Assembly (NCBI GenBank): GCA_039801085.1
Contig: JBDRTY010000001.1
Location: forward strand, 151,555 to 215,554
Direction: 5' to 3'
Origin: a candidate division WOR-3 bacterium
GTDB lineage: Bacteria > Hydrothermota > Tepidihabitantia > Tepidihabitantales > Tepidihabitantaceae
Length of the DNA: 64,000 bases
Shown: one piece after another, positions 45,086 to 54,282 of the stretch
Layout of the letters: every line of letters begins with the position of its first letter
Position numbering within the stretch: the first letter of the stretch is position 1
Translations under genes and position numbers: made by a program
Notes under the pieces: model-generated
Database searches by the model: none
The model's input: only the letters and a program-made list of their open reading frames with translations
Told to the model about the DNA's origin: nothing

Positions 45086-46482
45086 GCAGAGATAAGGGAA
45101 CTGTCGATGATAAAAACTTTAATGAATTGGTAGAGCGTTGGCGAACAGCATCTTCTGACGAGCGCGACACGTTTTATCGCGAACGGTTATGGCCCGAACT
45201 CAAGAAGCGATTTAAATCAATTTCCGGTTATGAGCAACCGGAAATATTGCTTTCGCTGGTTGGCACCAGTCCCGAACCAGTCATTTTGACGATTCTGGCA
45301 CTTGCCCCTAGGAGGGTGCATTTCATATGCTCGACCGAAACCGAGAGACAGTTGCGTTTCATCGTCAGTGAAACCGGACTTCAGCCCGACCAGTACGACA
45401 AAACCATTCTGAAGGGTATCGAAACAGGCGAGGTATATCAGGGATTCAACGAACTGCTGAACCGTTATCAGGGGCGGAAACTCGCCTGTGACATCACCGG
45501 CGGCAAAAAAGCCATGGTCGTGGGTGCAGCGTTGATTTCGTTTCTGAAAAATATCCCTTGCTATTATGTTGACCCCAGGGAGTATCTTGCCGATCTGCGT
45601 CGCCCCAGGCCCGGAAGCGAAGAGATTGTGCAGCTTTCCAACCCCTATCAGGTTTTCCGTTCGGTTGAAGAAGAGCTGGCTGATAAGCTTTATAATTGTG
45701 GCAGTTATCAGCCGGCAAGTGAGATTTACAACACGCTGTGCCGGAAGATACCGGACCCCAGAAAATGTCATGTAAAAGCGCTTGTTTCCAGTTCCTATGG
45801 CGAGTGGTTTGAGTTTCGTTTCCGCAGCGCCTATAATTTTTTATCCGAGGCAGTTAATTGTGCTGAACAATATCGCCTGTTCATGGACCATGTACCCAGG
45901 TGGAAAGAACAGATGGAATTTCTCAAGCCGCTGACCGAAGATGACCGGAATAAATACTACGAATTACTGAAAAAAGAGGAGTACCGAAGGTCAGCTCTTA
46001 TTTCCCTTGCAGTCAAGGCGCAAATAGCGCTTGATGCTCAGCAGGCAAGTGTTATTGCTCTCTGTTCCTATCGGATCATAGAGCTGGCTGGACAGATAAG
46101 TCTGGTGCAGCACAACATCAATCCCGGTCAGGTTGAAGGGAAAATCCGGCAGGATTATCAACAGGCTTTCAGCAGGTTGCACAAAGAGGTTATGGGCAGT
46201 GGGGCTGAGGTGCCGGTGCGTCTGGGTCTGATTCACACTTACATGATGCTTTATCTGCTTAAAGACCGACTGGTAGCTGAGGAGAATGAGGATTTCTTAA
46301 AAGGAATGCGAAAGAAGCTGGACATTCGCAATGGCTTGTGGATTGAGCATGGAAATGCGACCATTACTATGAAGGAGGCGGAAGAATTTTTCGGCTACGC
46401 CCTGAACTGGCTGAAAAAACTGTATCCCGACTATCAGGATATGATTCACAGGATCAAGCCCGTTCCCTGGACAACAACATAG
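45082..46482 (+). CDS. CARF-HEPN ribonuclease, Csm6-like (TIGR02710-type)
   Basis: 466 residues. N-terminal CARF domain (about 50-190) with LLSLVGTSPEPVI and the ligand-loop DITGGKKAMVVGAAL (from Asp137). The C-terminal domain has a HEPN motif R416-N-G-L-W-I-E-H423 (R-x6-H). By family knowledge cyclic oligoadenylate made by Cas10 binds CARF and switches on HEPN RNA cleavage. The first ~100 codons are less GC-rich than csm5. Last gene of the operon; leader 2 follows after about 18 nt. Confidence 0.87.
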   Translation: MSRDKGTVDDKNFNELVERWRTASSDERDTFYRERLWPELKKRFKSISGYEQPEILLSLVGTSPEPVILTILALAPRRVHFICSTETERQLRFIVSETGLQPDQYDKTILKGIETGEVYQGFNELLNRYQGRKLACDITGGKKAMVVGAALISFLKNIPCYYVDPREYLADLRRPRPGSEEIVQLSNPYQVFRSVEEELADKLYNCGSYQPASEIYNTLCRKIPDPRKCHVKALVSSSYGEWFEFRFRSAYNFLSEAVNCAEQYRLFMDHVPRWKEQMEFLKPLTEDDRNKYYELLKKEEYRRSALISLAVKAQIALDAQQASVIALCSYRIIELAGQISLVQHNINPGQVEGKIRQDYQQAFSRLHKEVMGSGAEVPVRLGLIHTYMMLYLLKDRLVAEENEDFLKGMRKKLDIRNGLWIEHGNATITMKEAEEFFGYALNWLKKLYPDYQDMIHRIKPVPWTTT

Positions 46483-46499
46483 TTCCTCAAACCGGCATC

Positions 46500-46663
46500 G
46501 CTCTTTGACAATCGGGAGTGATAATCGGTACCGGAGAGATTTGTGAGGATGAGGATGTGTATGTGGTTTAATTCTGGGTTGACGCTGAAAGTGCGTTTTT
46601 CCCGGCTCTCAACCCATACGGCATACATAACCTCCAGCTGTTCAAATACTTGCGATGTCGAGA
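46500..46663 (+). promoter_or_regulatory. CRISPR leader 2
   Basis: Carries the motif GCTCTTTGACAATCGGGAG shared with leader 1 and TTCTGGGTTGACGC, but I find no good -10 box, so array 2 may be read through from the cas operon or from a promoter I cannot recognise. Confidence 0.55.
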
Positions 46664-47804
46664 GTCTGAATTCTGTCCCTGATTCAAAAGGGATTGCGAC
46701 TGAGGATTTTGCCAGTTATCTGCTTCATCAATCACCAGCAAGTCTGAATTCTGTCCCTGATTCAAAAGGGATTGCGACTGCGGATTTCAAGCCCAGAACC
46801 AAGGGCGTCAATCAGCGTTCGTCTGAATTCTGTCCCTGATTCAAAAGGGATTGCGACGGATATTCCTGATATTCGCCCAGCGTGTCAATAATAACAACGT
46901 CTGAATTCTGTCCCTGATTCAAAAGGGATTGCGACCATCAAATCGGCGACACGGTGAAACTGACAGCCGACACCGTCTGAATTCTGTCCCTGATTCAAAA
47001 GGGATTGCGACTTTCGCTTTAGTGAGATAGGCATCCATGCCCCCCTTCATTTTACGTCTGAATTCTGTCCCTGATTCAAAAGGGATTGCGACTGCGGAAA
47101 ACACGAGTTCCCTCCATCACCGTCAATCTGAATCCGTCTGAATTCTGTCCCTGATTCAAAAGGGATTGCGACCTCTGAGAGGCGAAGATTTCTTCGCCCA
47201 CCGGTTCTACGGTGTACGTCTGAATTCTGTCCCTGATTCAAAAGGGATTGCGACTGCGGAAAACACGAGTTCCCTCCATCACCGTCAATCTGAATCCGTC
47301 TGAATTCTGTCCCTGATTCAAAAGGGATTGCGACCGCCGCCATGAGCCAGCATCGCAAGCGTTCGGAATAGCCCCGTCTGAATTCTGTCCCTGATTCAAA
47401 AGGGATTGCGACGCCCGGGAGATTTCGTTCCACGATGGCGATGACACCGGAATACCCGTCTGAATTCTGTCCCTGATTCAAAAGGGATTGCGACGGTTAA
47501 CAATTCCGCCAAAACCAAGTCTCTATTTTCCTTCGGTCTGAATTCTGTCCCTGATTCAAAAGGGATTGCGACCGCCTGCCAGCCTTTGACCGCCTGCCCA
47601 CCAAACTATTCAGTATGTCTGAATTCTGTCCCTGATTCAAAAGGGATTGCGACATAGCCAGTCATTAATTCGCTCATTTTTTTACAACAAGCGTTCGTCT
47701 GAATTCTGTCCCTGATTCAAAAGGGATTGCGACCATCAGGATGCTTGGCAATCCAATCCTCAAGAGCCTGAAAGTCTGAATTCTGTCCCTGATTCAAAAG
47801 GGAT
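46664..47804 (+). CRISPR. CRISPR array 2: 15 repeats, 14 spacers
   Basis: Same 37-nt repeat as array 1 except base 9 (GTCTGAATT here, GTCTGAATC there). Repeats start at 46664, 46742, 46821, 46899, 46975, 47056, 47136, 47218, 47298, 47376, 47458, 47536, 47617, 47697 and 47774; spacers are 39-45 nt. All inner repeats are identical; the last loses the match after GGGAT (~47804), the same point as in array 1. Spacers 6 (47093-47135) and 8 (47255-47297) are identical, separated by spacer 7. Confidence 0.98.
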
Positions 47805-47844
47805 GCAATTTACTGTTAAAATCAGACGGTTCTCCGGTCTGTGC

Positions 47845-47872
47845 TTGACCGGTTGAGCGGCTTTTATATGCT
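47845..47872 (+). promoter_or_regulatory. Promoter of apbE-amrS, predicted leaderless
   Basis: TTGACC (47845-47850), 16-bp spacer, TATGCT (47867-47872), then 6 nt to ATG 47879. Confidence 0.6.
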
Positions 47873-47878
47873 TTGGCG

Positions 47879-48877
47879 ATGAAGCGGCTGGTTTTTCTGT
47901 TTGCAGGGGTGATGCTCGTTGTTTCCGGTTGCGGTAAGCGGGCGCCGGAGAGCGATTTGAAAAATCTGAAGGCGGTGGATACAACCGGTTCCGCATTCGG
48001 CAGTTATCTGCGGGTGATGGCAGCCGGGAAGGATGAGGCGCAGGTGCGCCGGGCGGTGGACAGTGTTTTTGCGCTCTGCGACTATTTCAACCGGCTGTGG
48101 TCGCCGTTTTCCGAGTCGAGCGAGATCTCCCGGCTGAACCGGGAGGGGTGTCTTAAGGTTTCAGCTGACACCCGCCGGCTGATTGAGGAGGGGCTGAAGT
48201 TTGGCCGGCTGACCCGGGGCGCATTTGACATTACCGTGGCACCGCTGATGCGGCTCTGGGGTTTCCGGGACCGGCGGTTCCGGGTGCCACTGCCCGGAGA
48301 GGTTGAGGCGATCAGGTGTTTTGTCGGTTATGAGCGGGTGCGGCTCGGTCTGGGCTATAAGGTTGTGCTGGAGCCGGGGATGGAGGTTGATCTGGGCGGG
48401 ATTGCGGTCGGCTATGCGCTGGACCGGGTGGTGGAGGTGCTGAAGCAGAACGGGGTTGAGGTCGGGCTGGTGGATGCGGGCGGTGATATCGTGGTGTTCG
48501 GCAATTACCAGGCGGCAATCGGGGTGCAGAATCCGCGGAGTGAAGGGGTGGAGCGGGTGGTGGTGCTCAGGGATTGTGCGATCGCCACTTCGGGCGATTA
48601 TCAGCAGTTTTTTGAGGTTGACGGGAAGCGTTACACTCACATCATGGACCCGCGCACCGGCTATCCGGCAGAGCGGTGTGCAGCGGTGACGGTGCGGGCA
48701 CCGAGTGCGATTGAGGCGGATGTTTATTCGACCGCCCTGTTTGTGATGGGTCCGGAGGAGGGGAGGCGTTGGCTGGAGCTGCATCCGGAGCTGGGGGTAA
48801 TCTTTTATGTGGTCAGTGGTGATTCGCTGGTCCGGTATGAGTTCGGGCTGAAGCCCGATTCCGGGGCAGGAAGATGA
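47879..48877 (+). CDS. apbE: FAD:protein FMN transferase, lipoprotein
   Basis: 332 residues from ATG 47879. Signal peptide with lipobox VVSGC (Cys about 19). Motifs of ApbE: GSYLRVMA, SRLN, TRGAFDITVAPLMRLWGF and the Mg/FAD region VDLGGIAVGYALDR, then DAGGDIVV and HIMDPRTGYPA. It attaches FMN to threonine of exported redox proteins such as NqrC/RnfG-type subunits; no such target is in the window. Overlaps the next gene by 4 nt. Confidence 0.95.
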   Translation: MKRLVFLFAGVMLVVSGCGKRAPESDLKNLKAVDTTGSAFGSYLRVMAAGKDEAQVRRAVDSVFALCDYFNRLWSPFSESSEISRLNREGCLKVSADTRRLIEEGLKFGRLTRGAFDITVAPLMRLWGFRDRRFRVPLPGEVEAIRCFVGYERVRLGLGYKVVLEPGMEVDLGGIAVGYALDRVVEVLKQNGVEVGLVDAGGDIVVFGNYQAAIGVQNPRSEGVERVVVLRDCAIATSGDYQQFFEVDGKRYTHIMDPRTGYPAERCAAVTVRAPSAIEADVYSTALFVMGPEEGRRWLELHPELGVIFYVVSGDSLVRYEFGLKPDSGAGR

Positions 48878-49875
48878 GCGGAGCGGTGCGCCATCCGGTG
48901 GCAAAATACTGGCATTCTGAGGATGGCAGGGTGCGGTGTCTTCTGTGTCCGAACCGGTGTCTGATCGCACCGGGGAAGACCGGCAGGTGTCTGGGCAGGC
49001 GGAATGTTGAGGGCAGGCTGATTGCAGAGAATTACGGCGAGGTGGTCTCCTGGGCAATTGATCCGGTGGAGAAGAAGCCGCTTTATCACTTTTATCCCGG
49101 AGAGGAGATTTTCTCCGTTGCCACCTACGGGTGTAATCTGCTGTGTCCTTTCTGTCAGAACTGGGAGATCTCCCAGTGCCGGGCACCGACACGGTATATC
49201 CCTCCTGAGGAGCTGGTGAAGATGGTGCAGGATGCCGGACTGAGGCTGGTCTCCTATACCTATACCGAGCCTCTGATCTGGTTTGAGTATGTCCTGGACT
49301 GCGGACGGCTGATGCATGAAGCCGGGATCAGGAATGTGCTGGTGACAAACGGGATGGTTGAGCCCGAGCCGCTTGAGGAGATTCTGCCGGTGATCGATGC
49401 GATGAATATTGATCTGAAGTCAATCCGGGAGGAGTTCTACCGGGATTATGTGCAGGGGTTTCTGCCCGCGGTGCTGAATACAATCCGGCAGGCAAAAGTC
49501 AGATGTCACATCGAGCTGACGACGCTGCTGATTCCGGGAAGAAATGATTCCGAGGCGGAGCTGGAGGCGCTTACCGATTTTGTTGCCGGTCTGGGCAGAG
49601 ATACGGTGCTGCATTTTTCCCGGTATTTTCCCCGGCACAAGGCTCGTGAACCGGTGACACCCGAGGCGACGCTGATCCGGGCGGCAGAGATTGCAAAGCG
49701 GAAGCTGGATTATGTCTATCTGGGGAATGTGCATCTCGGTCCGGAGTTCCGGGATACCTTCTGTCCCGGTTGCGGGACGGTGCTGGTGGACCGGAGCGGT
49801 TATCAGGGCAGGGTGGTGAATGTCGAGGCGGGGAGATGCCGGGTGTGTCACCGGCAGGTTGAGCTGATTCTGTGA
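48874..49875 (+). CDS. amrS: AmmeMemoRadiSam system radical SAM enzyme
   Basis: 333 residues. N-terminal CLLCPNRC and GRCLGRRNVEG, radical SAM cluster YGCNLLCPFCQNWEIS (CxxxCxxC form), and a C-terminal zinc-like pair FCPGCG...CRVCH. This matches the AmrS/PflA-like enzymes of the AmmeMemoRadiSam system, normally with AMMECR1 and MEMO1 homologues (amrA, amrB). Those are absent here. Coupled to apbE by an ATGA overlap. Confidence 0.92.
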   Translation: MSGAVRHPVAKYWHSEDGRVRCLLCPNRCLIAPGKTGRCLGRRNVEGRLIAENYGEVVSWAIDPVEKKPLYHFYPGEEIFSVATYGCNLLCPFCQNWEISQCRAPTRYIPPEELVKMVQDAGLRLVSYTYTEPLIWFEYVLDCGRLMHEAGIRNVLVTNGMVEPEPLEEILPVIDAMNIDLKSIREEFYRDYVQGFLPAVLNTIRQAKVRCHIELTTLLIPGRNDSEAELEALTDFVAGLGRDTVLHFSRYFPRHKAREPVTPEATLIRAAEIAKRKLDYVYLGNVHLGPEFRDTFCPGCGTVLVDRSGYQGRVVNVEAGRCRVCHRQVELIL

Positions 49876-49883
49876 TGGCAGGG

Positions 49884-49911
49884 TTGATTGGTGATTTTCT
49901 GTAGGTATATT
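49884..49911 (+). promoter_or_regulatory. Promoter of the DUF4321 gene
   Basis: TTGATT (49884-49889), 16-bp spacer, TATATT (49906-49911); GAGGT lies 5 nt before the TTG start at 49927. Confidence 0.5.
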
Positions 49912-49926
49912 TGATGTGAGGTCAAC

Positions 49927-50208
49927 TTGAAGAAGCGGACGATGGCAGCAGGCGGTCGTTCAGTCGGACTTCTGATTGTGGCGATTGTGGTCGCTGCGGT
50001 TTCGGGGAGTGTGATTTCCTATTTTGTCGCCGGGGTTTTTCCCCATGGTCCGGTCCGGGATTTTTTCTTCAAGGCGGTGCAGTTCGGAGTGCGGGAGCTT
50101 GTGCTGAATCTGGGGTTTGCGACCGTGAGTTTTGGCATTTCATTTTATATCACCACCTTTACCGTGCTGCTGGTAATTCTCGCGGTTTATCTCTGGTACC
50201 GTTTTTAG
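49927..50208 (+). CDS. DUF4321-like small membrane protein
   Basis: 93 residues with a basic start and two membrane helices (about 13-35 and 68-90) joined by a segment with a conserved LNLGFATVSFGISF strand, resembling DUF4321 proteins of unknown function. TTG start at 49927 with GAGGT upstream. Followed by a strong bidirectional terminator. Confidence 0.75.
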   Translation: MKKRTMAAGGRSVGLLIVAIVVAAVSGSVISYFVAGVFPHGPVRDFFFKAVQFGVRELVLNLGFATVSFGISFYITTFTVLLVILAVYLWYRF

Positions 50209-50223
50209 GGTTTGGAAAAAATT

Positions 50224-50255
50224 AAGGGGGGCTGTTCAGCCCCCCTTTTTATTTT
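50224..50255. terminator. Bidirectional Rho-independent terminator
   Basis: GGGGGGCTG (50226-50234), 2-nt loop, CAGCCCCCC (50237-50245), flanked by AATT-rich sequence on the left and TTTTTATTTT on the right. It can stop the DUF4321 gene on the plus strand and the giant gene on the minus strand. Confidence 0.95.
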
Positions 50256-50265
50256 ACCTTCCGGT

Positions 50266-53200
50266 TCAGCGCTCCAGAATCAGTTTCCGCGTGAGCCGGG
50301 TTGAGCCGGTTTCCAGTTTGATGAAGTAGATCCCGGGTGCTGCCCGTTTGCCCTGATCTGTGCGTCCATCCCAGCTGACGGTGTAACTGCCCGCAGGCAC
50401 ACTACCATCCGCCAGCGTTCGGATGAGCGCACCGGTGGCATCGTAGATGCGGAGCTGGAGCCGGGCGTTATGAGGCAGGTTGAAGGCGATCCGGAGACGC
50501 TCTGCGGTTGCCGGAGTCGGGTAGACCGCAAGGTTAAGTTTTGCCGGCAGGGCTGTATTCCGGCTCTGGACCCCCTGCCGATCCGGCGCGGATGCGAACA
50601 GGGCATTGCCGAGTGAGTCGGTGTGCGGACGGTACTCCCAGAATTCGTAGACCGATGAACCCTTGAGGCAGAAGACCGCGGAGTCGGTGCCTGCCATTGC
50701 CGCACCGCGCTTGGGCCGGACCCGTTTGCCGGTGAGGGCAACCGGGAGGTCGGAGCGCCGTGACCAGGTGTCCGGTCCGCCAATCCGGTAGGACCAGAAC
50801 TCCTGGGTGTTGCCACCTTTGAGCACAAACAGACTGCCGTTGAGCCAGGCAAGGGCACCGCCGTTCTTGACCCGGCGGTTGCGGTTGCCAATCATGCTCA
50901 CCTGATCCAGTGTGGTCATCGCCCAGGTGTCAAACTGGGGATAGTATTTCCAGACCTCGGTGGTATTGGAGCCCTTGAGCAGGTAGATGATTGAGTCGCC
51001 GTCATAGACCATGTCGGTGCCGTAGCGGCAGGTGCGCTTGCGCAGCGGGTTGAAGGGAACATCGGGACAGCGGGACCAGGTGTCAGCGGCAACATCGTAG
51101 GCGATGAAGGTGAGCGAGTTGTTGCCCGGTGCACAGTAGACCGTGCCCTGAGGACCCCGGGTGGGCACATAGGCGAGCGCCGCACCGCGCTTGGGCAGGC
51201 GGAAGTTGAAGTTGCGGACGCTCAGAGAGCGCTTCGGCGTCCAGGTGCTGGTGGCGATGTCATAGGCGTAGAAGTCGGCAGTACCACCGCCCTTGATCGC
51301 ATAGATGGTGCCGGCAGTACCCTGGAACCGGTTGAAGGTCAGGTCACAGCCATCCCTTGCCTTCTTGCCCGATGGGTCAAGGGGCATGCTCGGCAGGGAC
51401 TCCCAGGTGCCGGTGGCGATGTCATAGGCGTAGAATTCGTTGGAGTTGCCGCCCTTGAGCGCATACAGCCTGCCGGTGGTGGGCGCATAGACCAGTGAGG
51501 CGTCCTTGACCCGGCGGCGTGCCGGTCCGACCGGAATATCCGCACGCTGGACCCAGGGAGAGGAGACAAACACCCGGCTGAATACATCGTTTCCCGGGTT
51601 GACATCACCGGTCATGGCGGTGGAGCAGATCGCGGTGAAGGTGCCTCGACCGAACCACGGTGTCGCAAGGGTGACAGTTGTGTCTCTGCCCGGCAGGAGT
51701 CCGGTAATCAGGATGGAGTCCAGATAACCACCCGGGCTGATGCGCAGAAATGCCATTATCGTATCGCCGACCGTGCCGTAGTTCTGAACCTTGATCACCG
51801 GCAGGATGGTCTCGGGGAAGACATAGGTTGCCGGCTGGATGATGTCCAGTGCGGCTGCGTCCCGGAATTCGCGGTAGAGTTTGATCGCCCTGCCCGGAGT
51901 GAGCCGGTTCTGGAGGTCGTTCGTGGCAGTGGACATCGGCGGGAAGGAGAAGAGGTAGTTGACTCCGGCGGTGCCATCCCTGTTTTCGACTCCGATGGAG
52001 GCACACCGGCCGTTGTTGTAAACGAGGCTGCCAGTCTCGACATCCCGGTACTGGAATACCACCGTGCCGTTTTCGTTGAGGATTGCTTCAAAGGTGATGG
52101 TGTTGGTGGTGTCGGTGCCCTTGATGTTGACATCCTGCCAGATGACGACAAATTTGCGGTTGGGTTCGGTGCCGAAGGTGCGATAGTAGACCCTGCCCGC
52201 ACCACTGACCACCAGGTCCTGCCACCAGGGGGCGATGAGGGCGTTGGGCAGGCTTTCGTTGGGAATGCGGGTCGGGGTCGGCAATGCGGTGTGCGGGTCC
52301 GGACCAAGGGAGAGCCAGCCGTTGGTGGTGACATAGCAGTTGTCATAGGTGGTATCAGACCAGGGGAAGTTGAAGCCGATGGGCACAAAGATGCGTTCGT
52401 CGTCACCGCTGGTGAACAGGATGTTGAAGCCGGTGGTGTCAATCCAGTCATAGACCGGTCCGGTGAGGGTGTCGGAGTCAATCCAGGCATAGCCGGCAAT
52501 ATGTCTGCCGGTGAAGGCGCCCTTGATCACATCAAAGCCGTAGCGTTTATCGTCGTTCTGCGGCTGGAGGTCAGGCTGAATTGAACTGCTGGTGTTTGCC
52601 CGGACGATAATGGAGCAGGGGACACCGTAATAGGGAACCCAGTTGGGGAAATCAACCGCAATTGTCTGCCCGGGGGTGAGCATGGCAATATTGGCGGTGT
52701 AGTTGTAGTAGACACTGCCGTTGGTGGCATCGATGATCGAGCAGATGGCGGCAACGCTGTAGAGGGTATCCAGTCCGAAGTTCTGGACATGGGCGCGGAG
52801 CGGACAGACCGCATTGTAGGGGCGCTGGATGAATTCGTAAAGCGGCTGTTCAATGAAGGTGACCCGGGCATCGGTCTGCACCGGGGTGATCGGGTCATGA
52901 TTGACAAACACCCGCAGCAACAGGTCGCCTGCTGGTGCAACCGGATAGCGGGTGCCGTCCGCATAATACTCCCAGTAGCTGTTGGGATAGTTGAGGCTGT
53001 TGTCAATGCCCAGTTCCGGTGCCTCTGGCGGTTCGCCGACCTGAAGGTAGAAGATGTAGAAGCTGCCGGCAACGGTGATCTGTTCGCCGGTGTCGGCAAC
53101 AAACACCGAGTTCCAGCCGGCACCCGGCTGGGCATAGAGTACCGGAGTCTTGTAAATGAATGGACCCGGGTTGCCACTGCCATCATCAAGTGCGACTGCG

Positions 53201-54282
53201 AGCTGGTAGCGCCGGAATGCCGGGTTTACCGGTGCCCGCAGATAGAGCTTGAGGGATTCAAGATAGACCGGTGTCGCAGTGATGAACTGGGTGCACCAGC
53301 CGTAATGCCCCACAGGCCAGGAGAGATAGCCGGCAGGAGCGCCGTTGTCATGGACCAGTTCCTCGAGCGGTGAGACGATGAAGGTGCGCTGCAGGGTGTC
53401 ATTGGTGCGGTTATAGTCCGAGTCGGCGGCATGCCAGAACCGGATGGTATACCGGCCGGTGGTCAGCGGGAATGTCGTGGAGTCAAAGAAGGCAACCTTT
53501 TCCCCGGAAAGTGCCAGCAGGGTATCAATGGTATCTGCCCACATATAAAGTGTATTGCCGAGGCTGTCAAAAAGTTCGGCAAAGACCGGAATATTAAACT
53601 GGTCATAAAGCCCGATGTTGCGGAAGCGTGCCTGCGGAATCAGGTTGCCCGGCAGTTCATAATAATCAGGCCGGATGATCCGGGCACAGCGGATGTCATA
53701 AGGCAGGATTGATTCGCCGGTAACCACCACATCATCAAAGAACCACCAGTTGATGTCAAACAGGTTACCCTGGAAGACCCAGGCGATGCGCACGCTTTCC
53801 TGGCGGGCAGCACTTGACAGGTTCAGGGATTCCAGTATACCCGGACCGACATTCTGTCCGTAATAGTCACGCAGGACATAGGGGAAGGTGGCACCGCCAT
53901 CAATGGAGTAGCGGATCTGGGCGGTGTAGGGGTTGGACAGTTTGTGGGAGAAGTAGGTGCTGCAGTAGAGGACGATGTTGCGGAAGGCGGAGCAGTTGAT
54001 GACCGGCGAGATGATGATGTCCGGGGTCTGGTTCGGGTTGAGCTGCCACATGATCGCAGCATAAGGGGTCGGATGGTTGATCCAGGGTGCAGCATTCGCC
54101 GGCTCCCGGTGCCAGTCGTCAAGGTACTGGGGTGGATGGGGGTTGAGGGAGTCGCGGATGATGATCCAGCCGGCAGGCGGATTTGCCGGTGTCCAGTTCG
54201 TGTCAAATGTTTCAATGAGCAGGGTATCGGCAGAAACCAGCAGGAAGAGTCCTGCCAGCAGAATACCCAACTTTTTCATCAT
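50266..54282 (-). CDS. Giant secreted protein with kelch-like repeats and FlgD-like tail
   Basis: 1338 residues. Signal peptide (about 1-18). An N-terminal choice-of-anchor-like domain (FDTNWTPANPPAGW...) is followed by long beta-rich adhesin-like regions. Residues about 940-1240 hold kelch-like units (LYALKGGNSNEFYAYDIATG, then IYAIKGGGTADFYAYDI, and similar). A C-terminal FlgD-like tail (LRIYDATGALIRTL, VSWDGRTDQGKRAAPGIYFIKLE) ends in basic RLTRKLILER. The tail resembles type IX secretion sorting domains of FCB bacteria; whether such a system exists here cannot be judged. AAGGAGG precedes ATG 54282. Confidence 0.88.
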   Translation of the reverse strand: MMKKLGILLAGLFLLVSADTLLIETFDTNWTPANPPAGWIIIRDSLNPHPPQYLDDWHREPANAAPWINHPTPYAAIMWQLNPNQTPDIIISPVINCSAFRNIVLYCSTYFSHKLSNPYTAQIRYSIDGGATFPYVLRDYYGQNVGPGILESLNLSSAARQESVRIAWVFQGNLFDINWWFFDDVVVTGESILPYDIRCARIIRPDYYELPGNLIPQARFRNIGLYDQFNIPVFAELFDSLGNTLYMWADTIDTLLALSGEKVAFFDSTTFPLTTGRYTIRFWHAADSDYNRTNDTLQRTFIVSPLEELVHDNGAPAGYLSWPVGHYGWCTQFITATPVYLESLKLYLRAPVNPAFRRYQLAVALDDGSGNPGPFIYKTPVLYAQPGAGWNSVFVADTGEQITVAGSFYIFYLQVGEPPEAPELGIDNSLNYPNSYWEYYADGTRYPVAPAGDLLLRVFVNHDPITPVQTDARVTFIEQPLYEFIQRPYNAVCPLRAHVQNFGLDTLYSVAAICSIIDATNGSVYYNYTANIAMLTPGQTIAVDFPNWVPYYGVPCSIIVRANTSSSIQPDLQPQNDDKRYGFDVIKGAFTGRHIAGYAWIDSDTLTGPVYDWIDTTGFNILFTSGDDERIFVPIGFNFPWSDTTYDNCYVTTNGWLSLGPDPHTALPTPTRIPNESLPNALIAPWWQDLVVSGAGRVYYRTFGTEPNRKFVVIWQDVNIKGTDTTNTITFEAILNENGTVVFQYRDVETGSLVYNNGRCASIGVENRDGTAGVNYLFSFPPMSTATNDLQNRLTPGRAIKLYREFRDAAALDIIQPATYVFPETILPVIKVQNYGTVGDTIMAFLRISPGGYLDSILITGLLPGRDTTVTLATPWFGRGTFTAICSTAMTGDVNPGNDVFSRVFVSSPWVQRADIPVGPARRRVKDASLVYAPTTGRLYALKGGNSNEFYAYDIATGTWESLPSMPLDPSGKKARDGCDLTFNRFQGTAGTIYAIKGGGTADFYAYDIATSTWTPKRSLSVRNFNFRLPKRGAALAYVPTRGPQGTVYCAPGNNSLTFIAYDVAADTWSRCPDVPFNPLRKRTCRYGTDMVYDGDSIIYLLKGSNTTEVWKYYPQFDTWAMTTLDQVSMIGNRNRRVKNGGALAWLNGSLFVLKGGNTQEFWSYRIGGPDTWSRRSDLPVALTGKRVRPKRGAAMAGTDSAVFCLKGSSVYEFWEYRPHTDSLGNALFASAPDRQGVQSRNTALPAKLNLAVYPTPATAERLRIAFNLPHNARLQLRIYDATGALIRTLADGSVPAGSYTVSWDGRTDQGKRAAPGIYFIKLETGSTRLTRKLILER

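Noticed and set aside
46919..47481. Open frames made of repeated VAIPFESGTEFRR and SLLNQGQNSD text
   Set aside because: These are translations of CRISPR repeats, not genes.
48161..49192. 343-codon Pro/His-rich minus-strand frame
   Set aside because: Antisense to apbE and amrS; composition typical of a GC-rich shadow frame.
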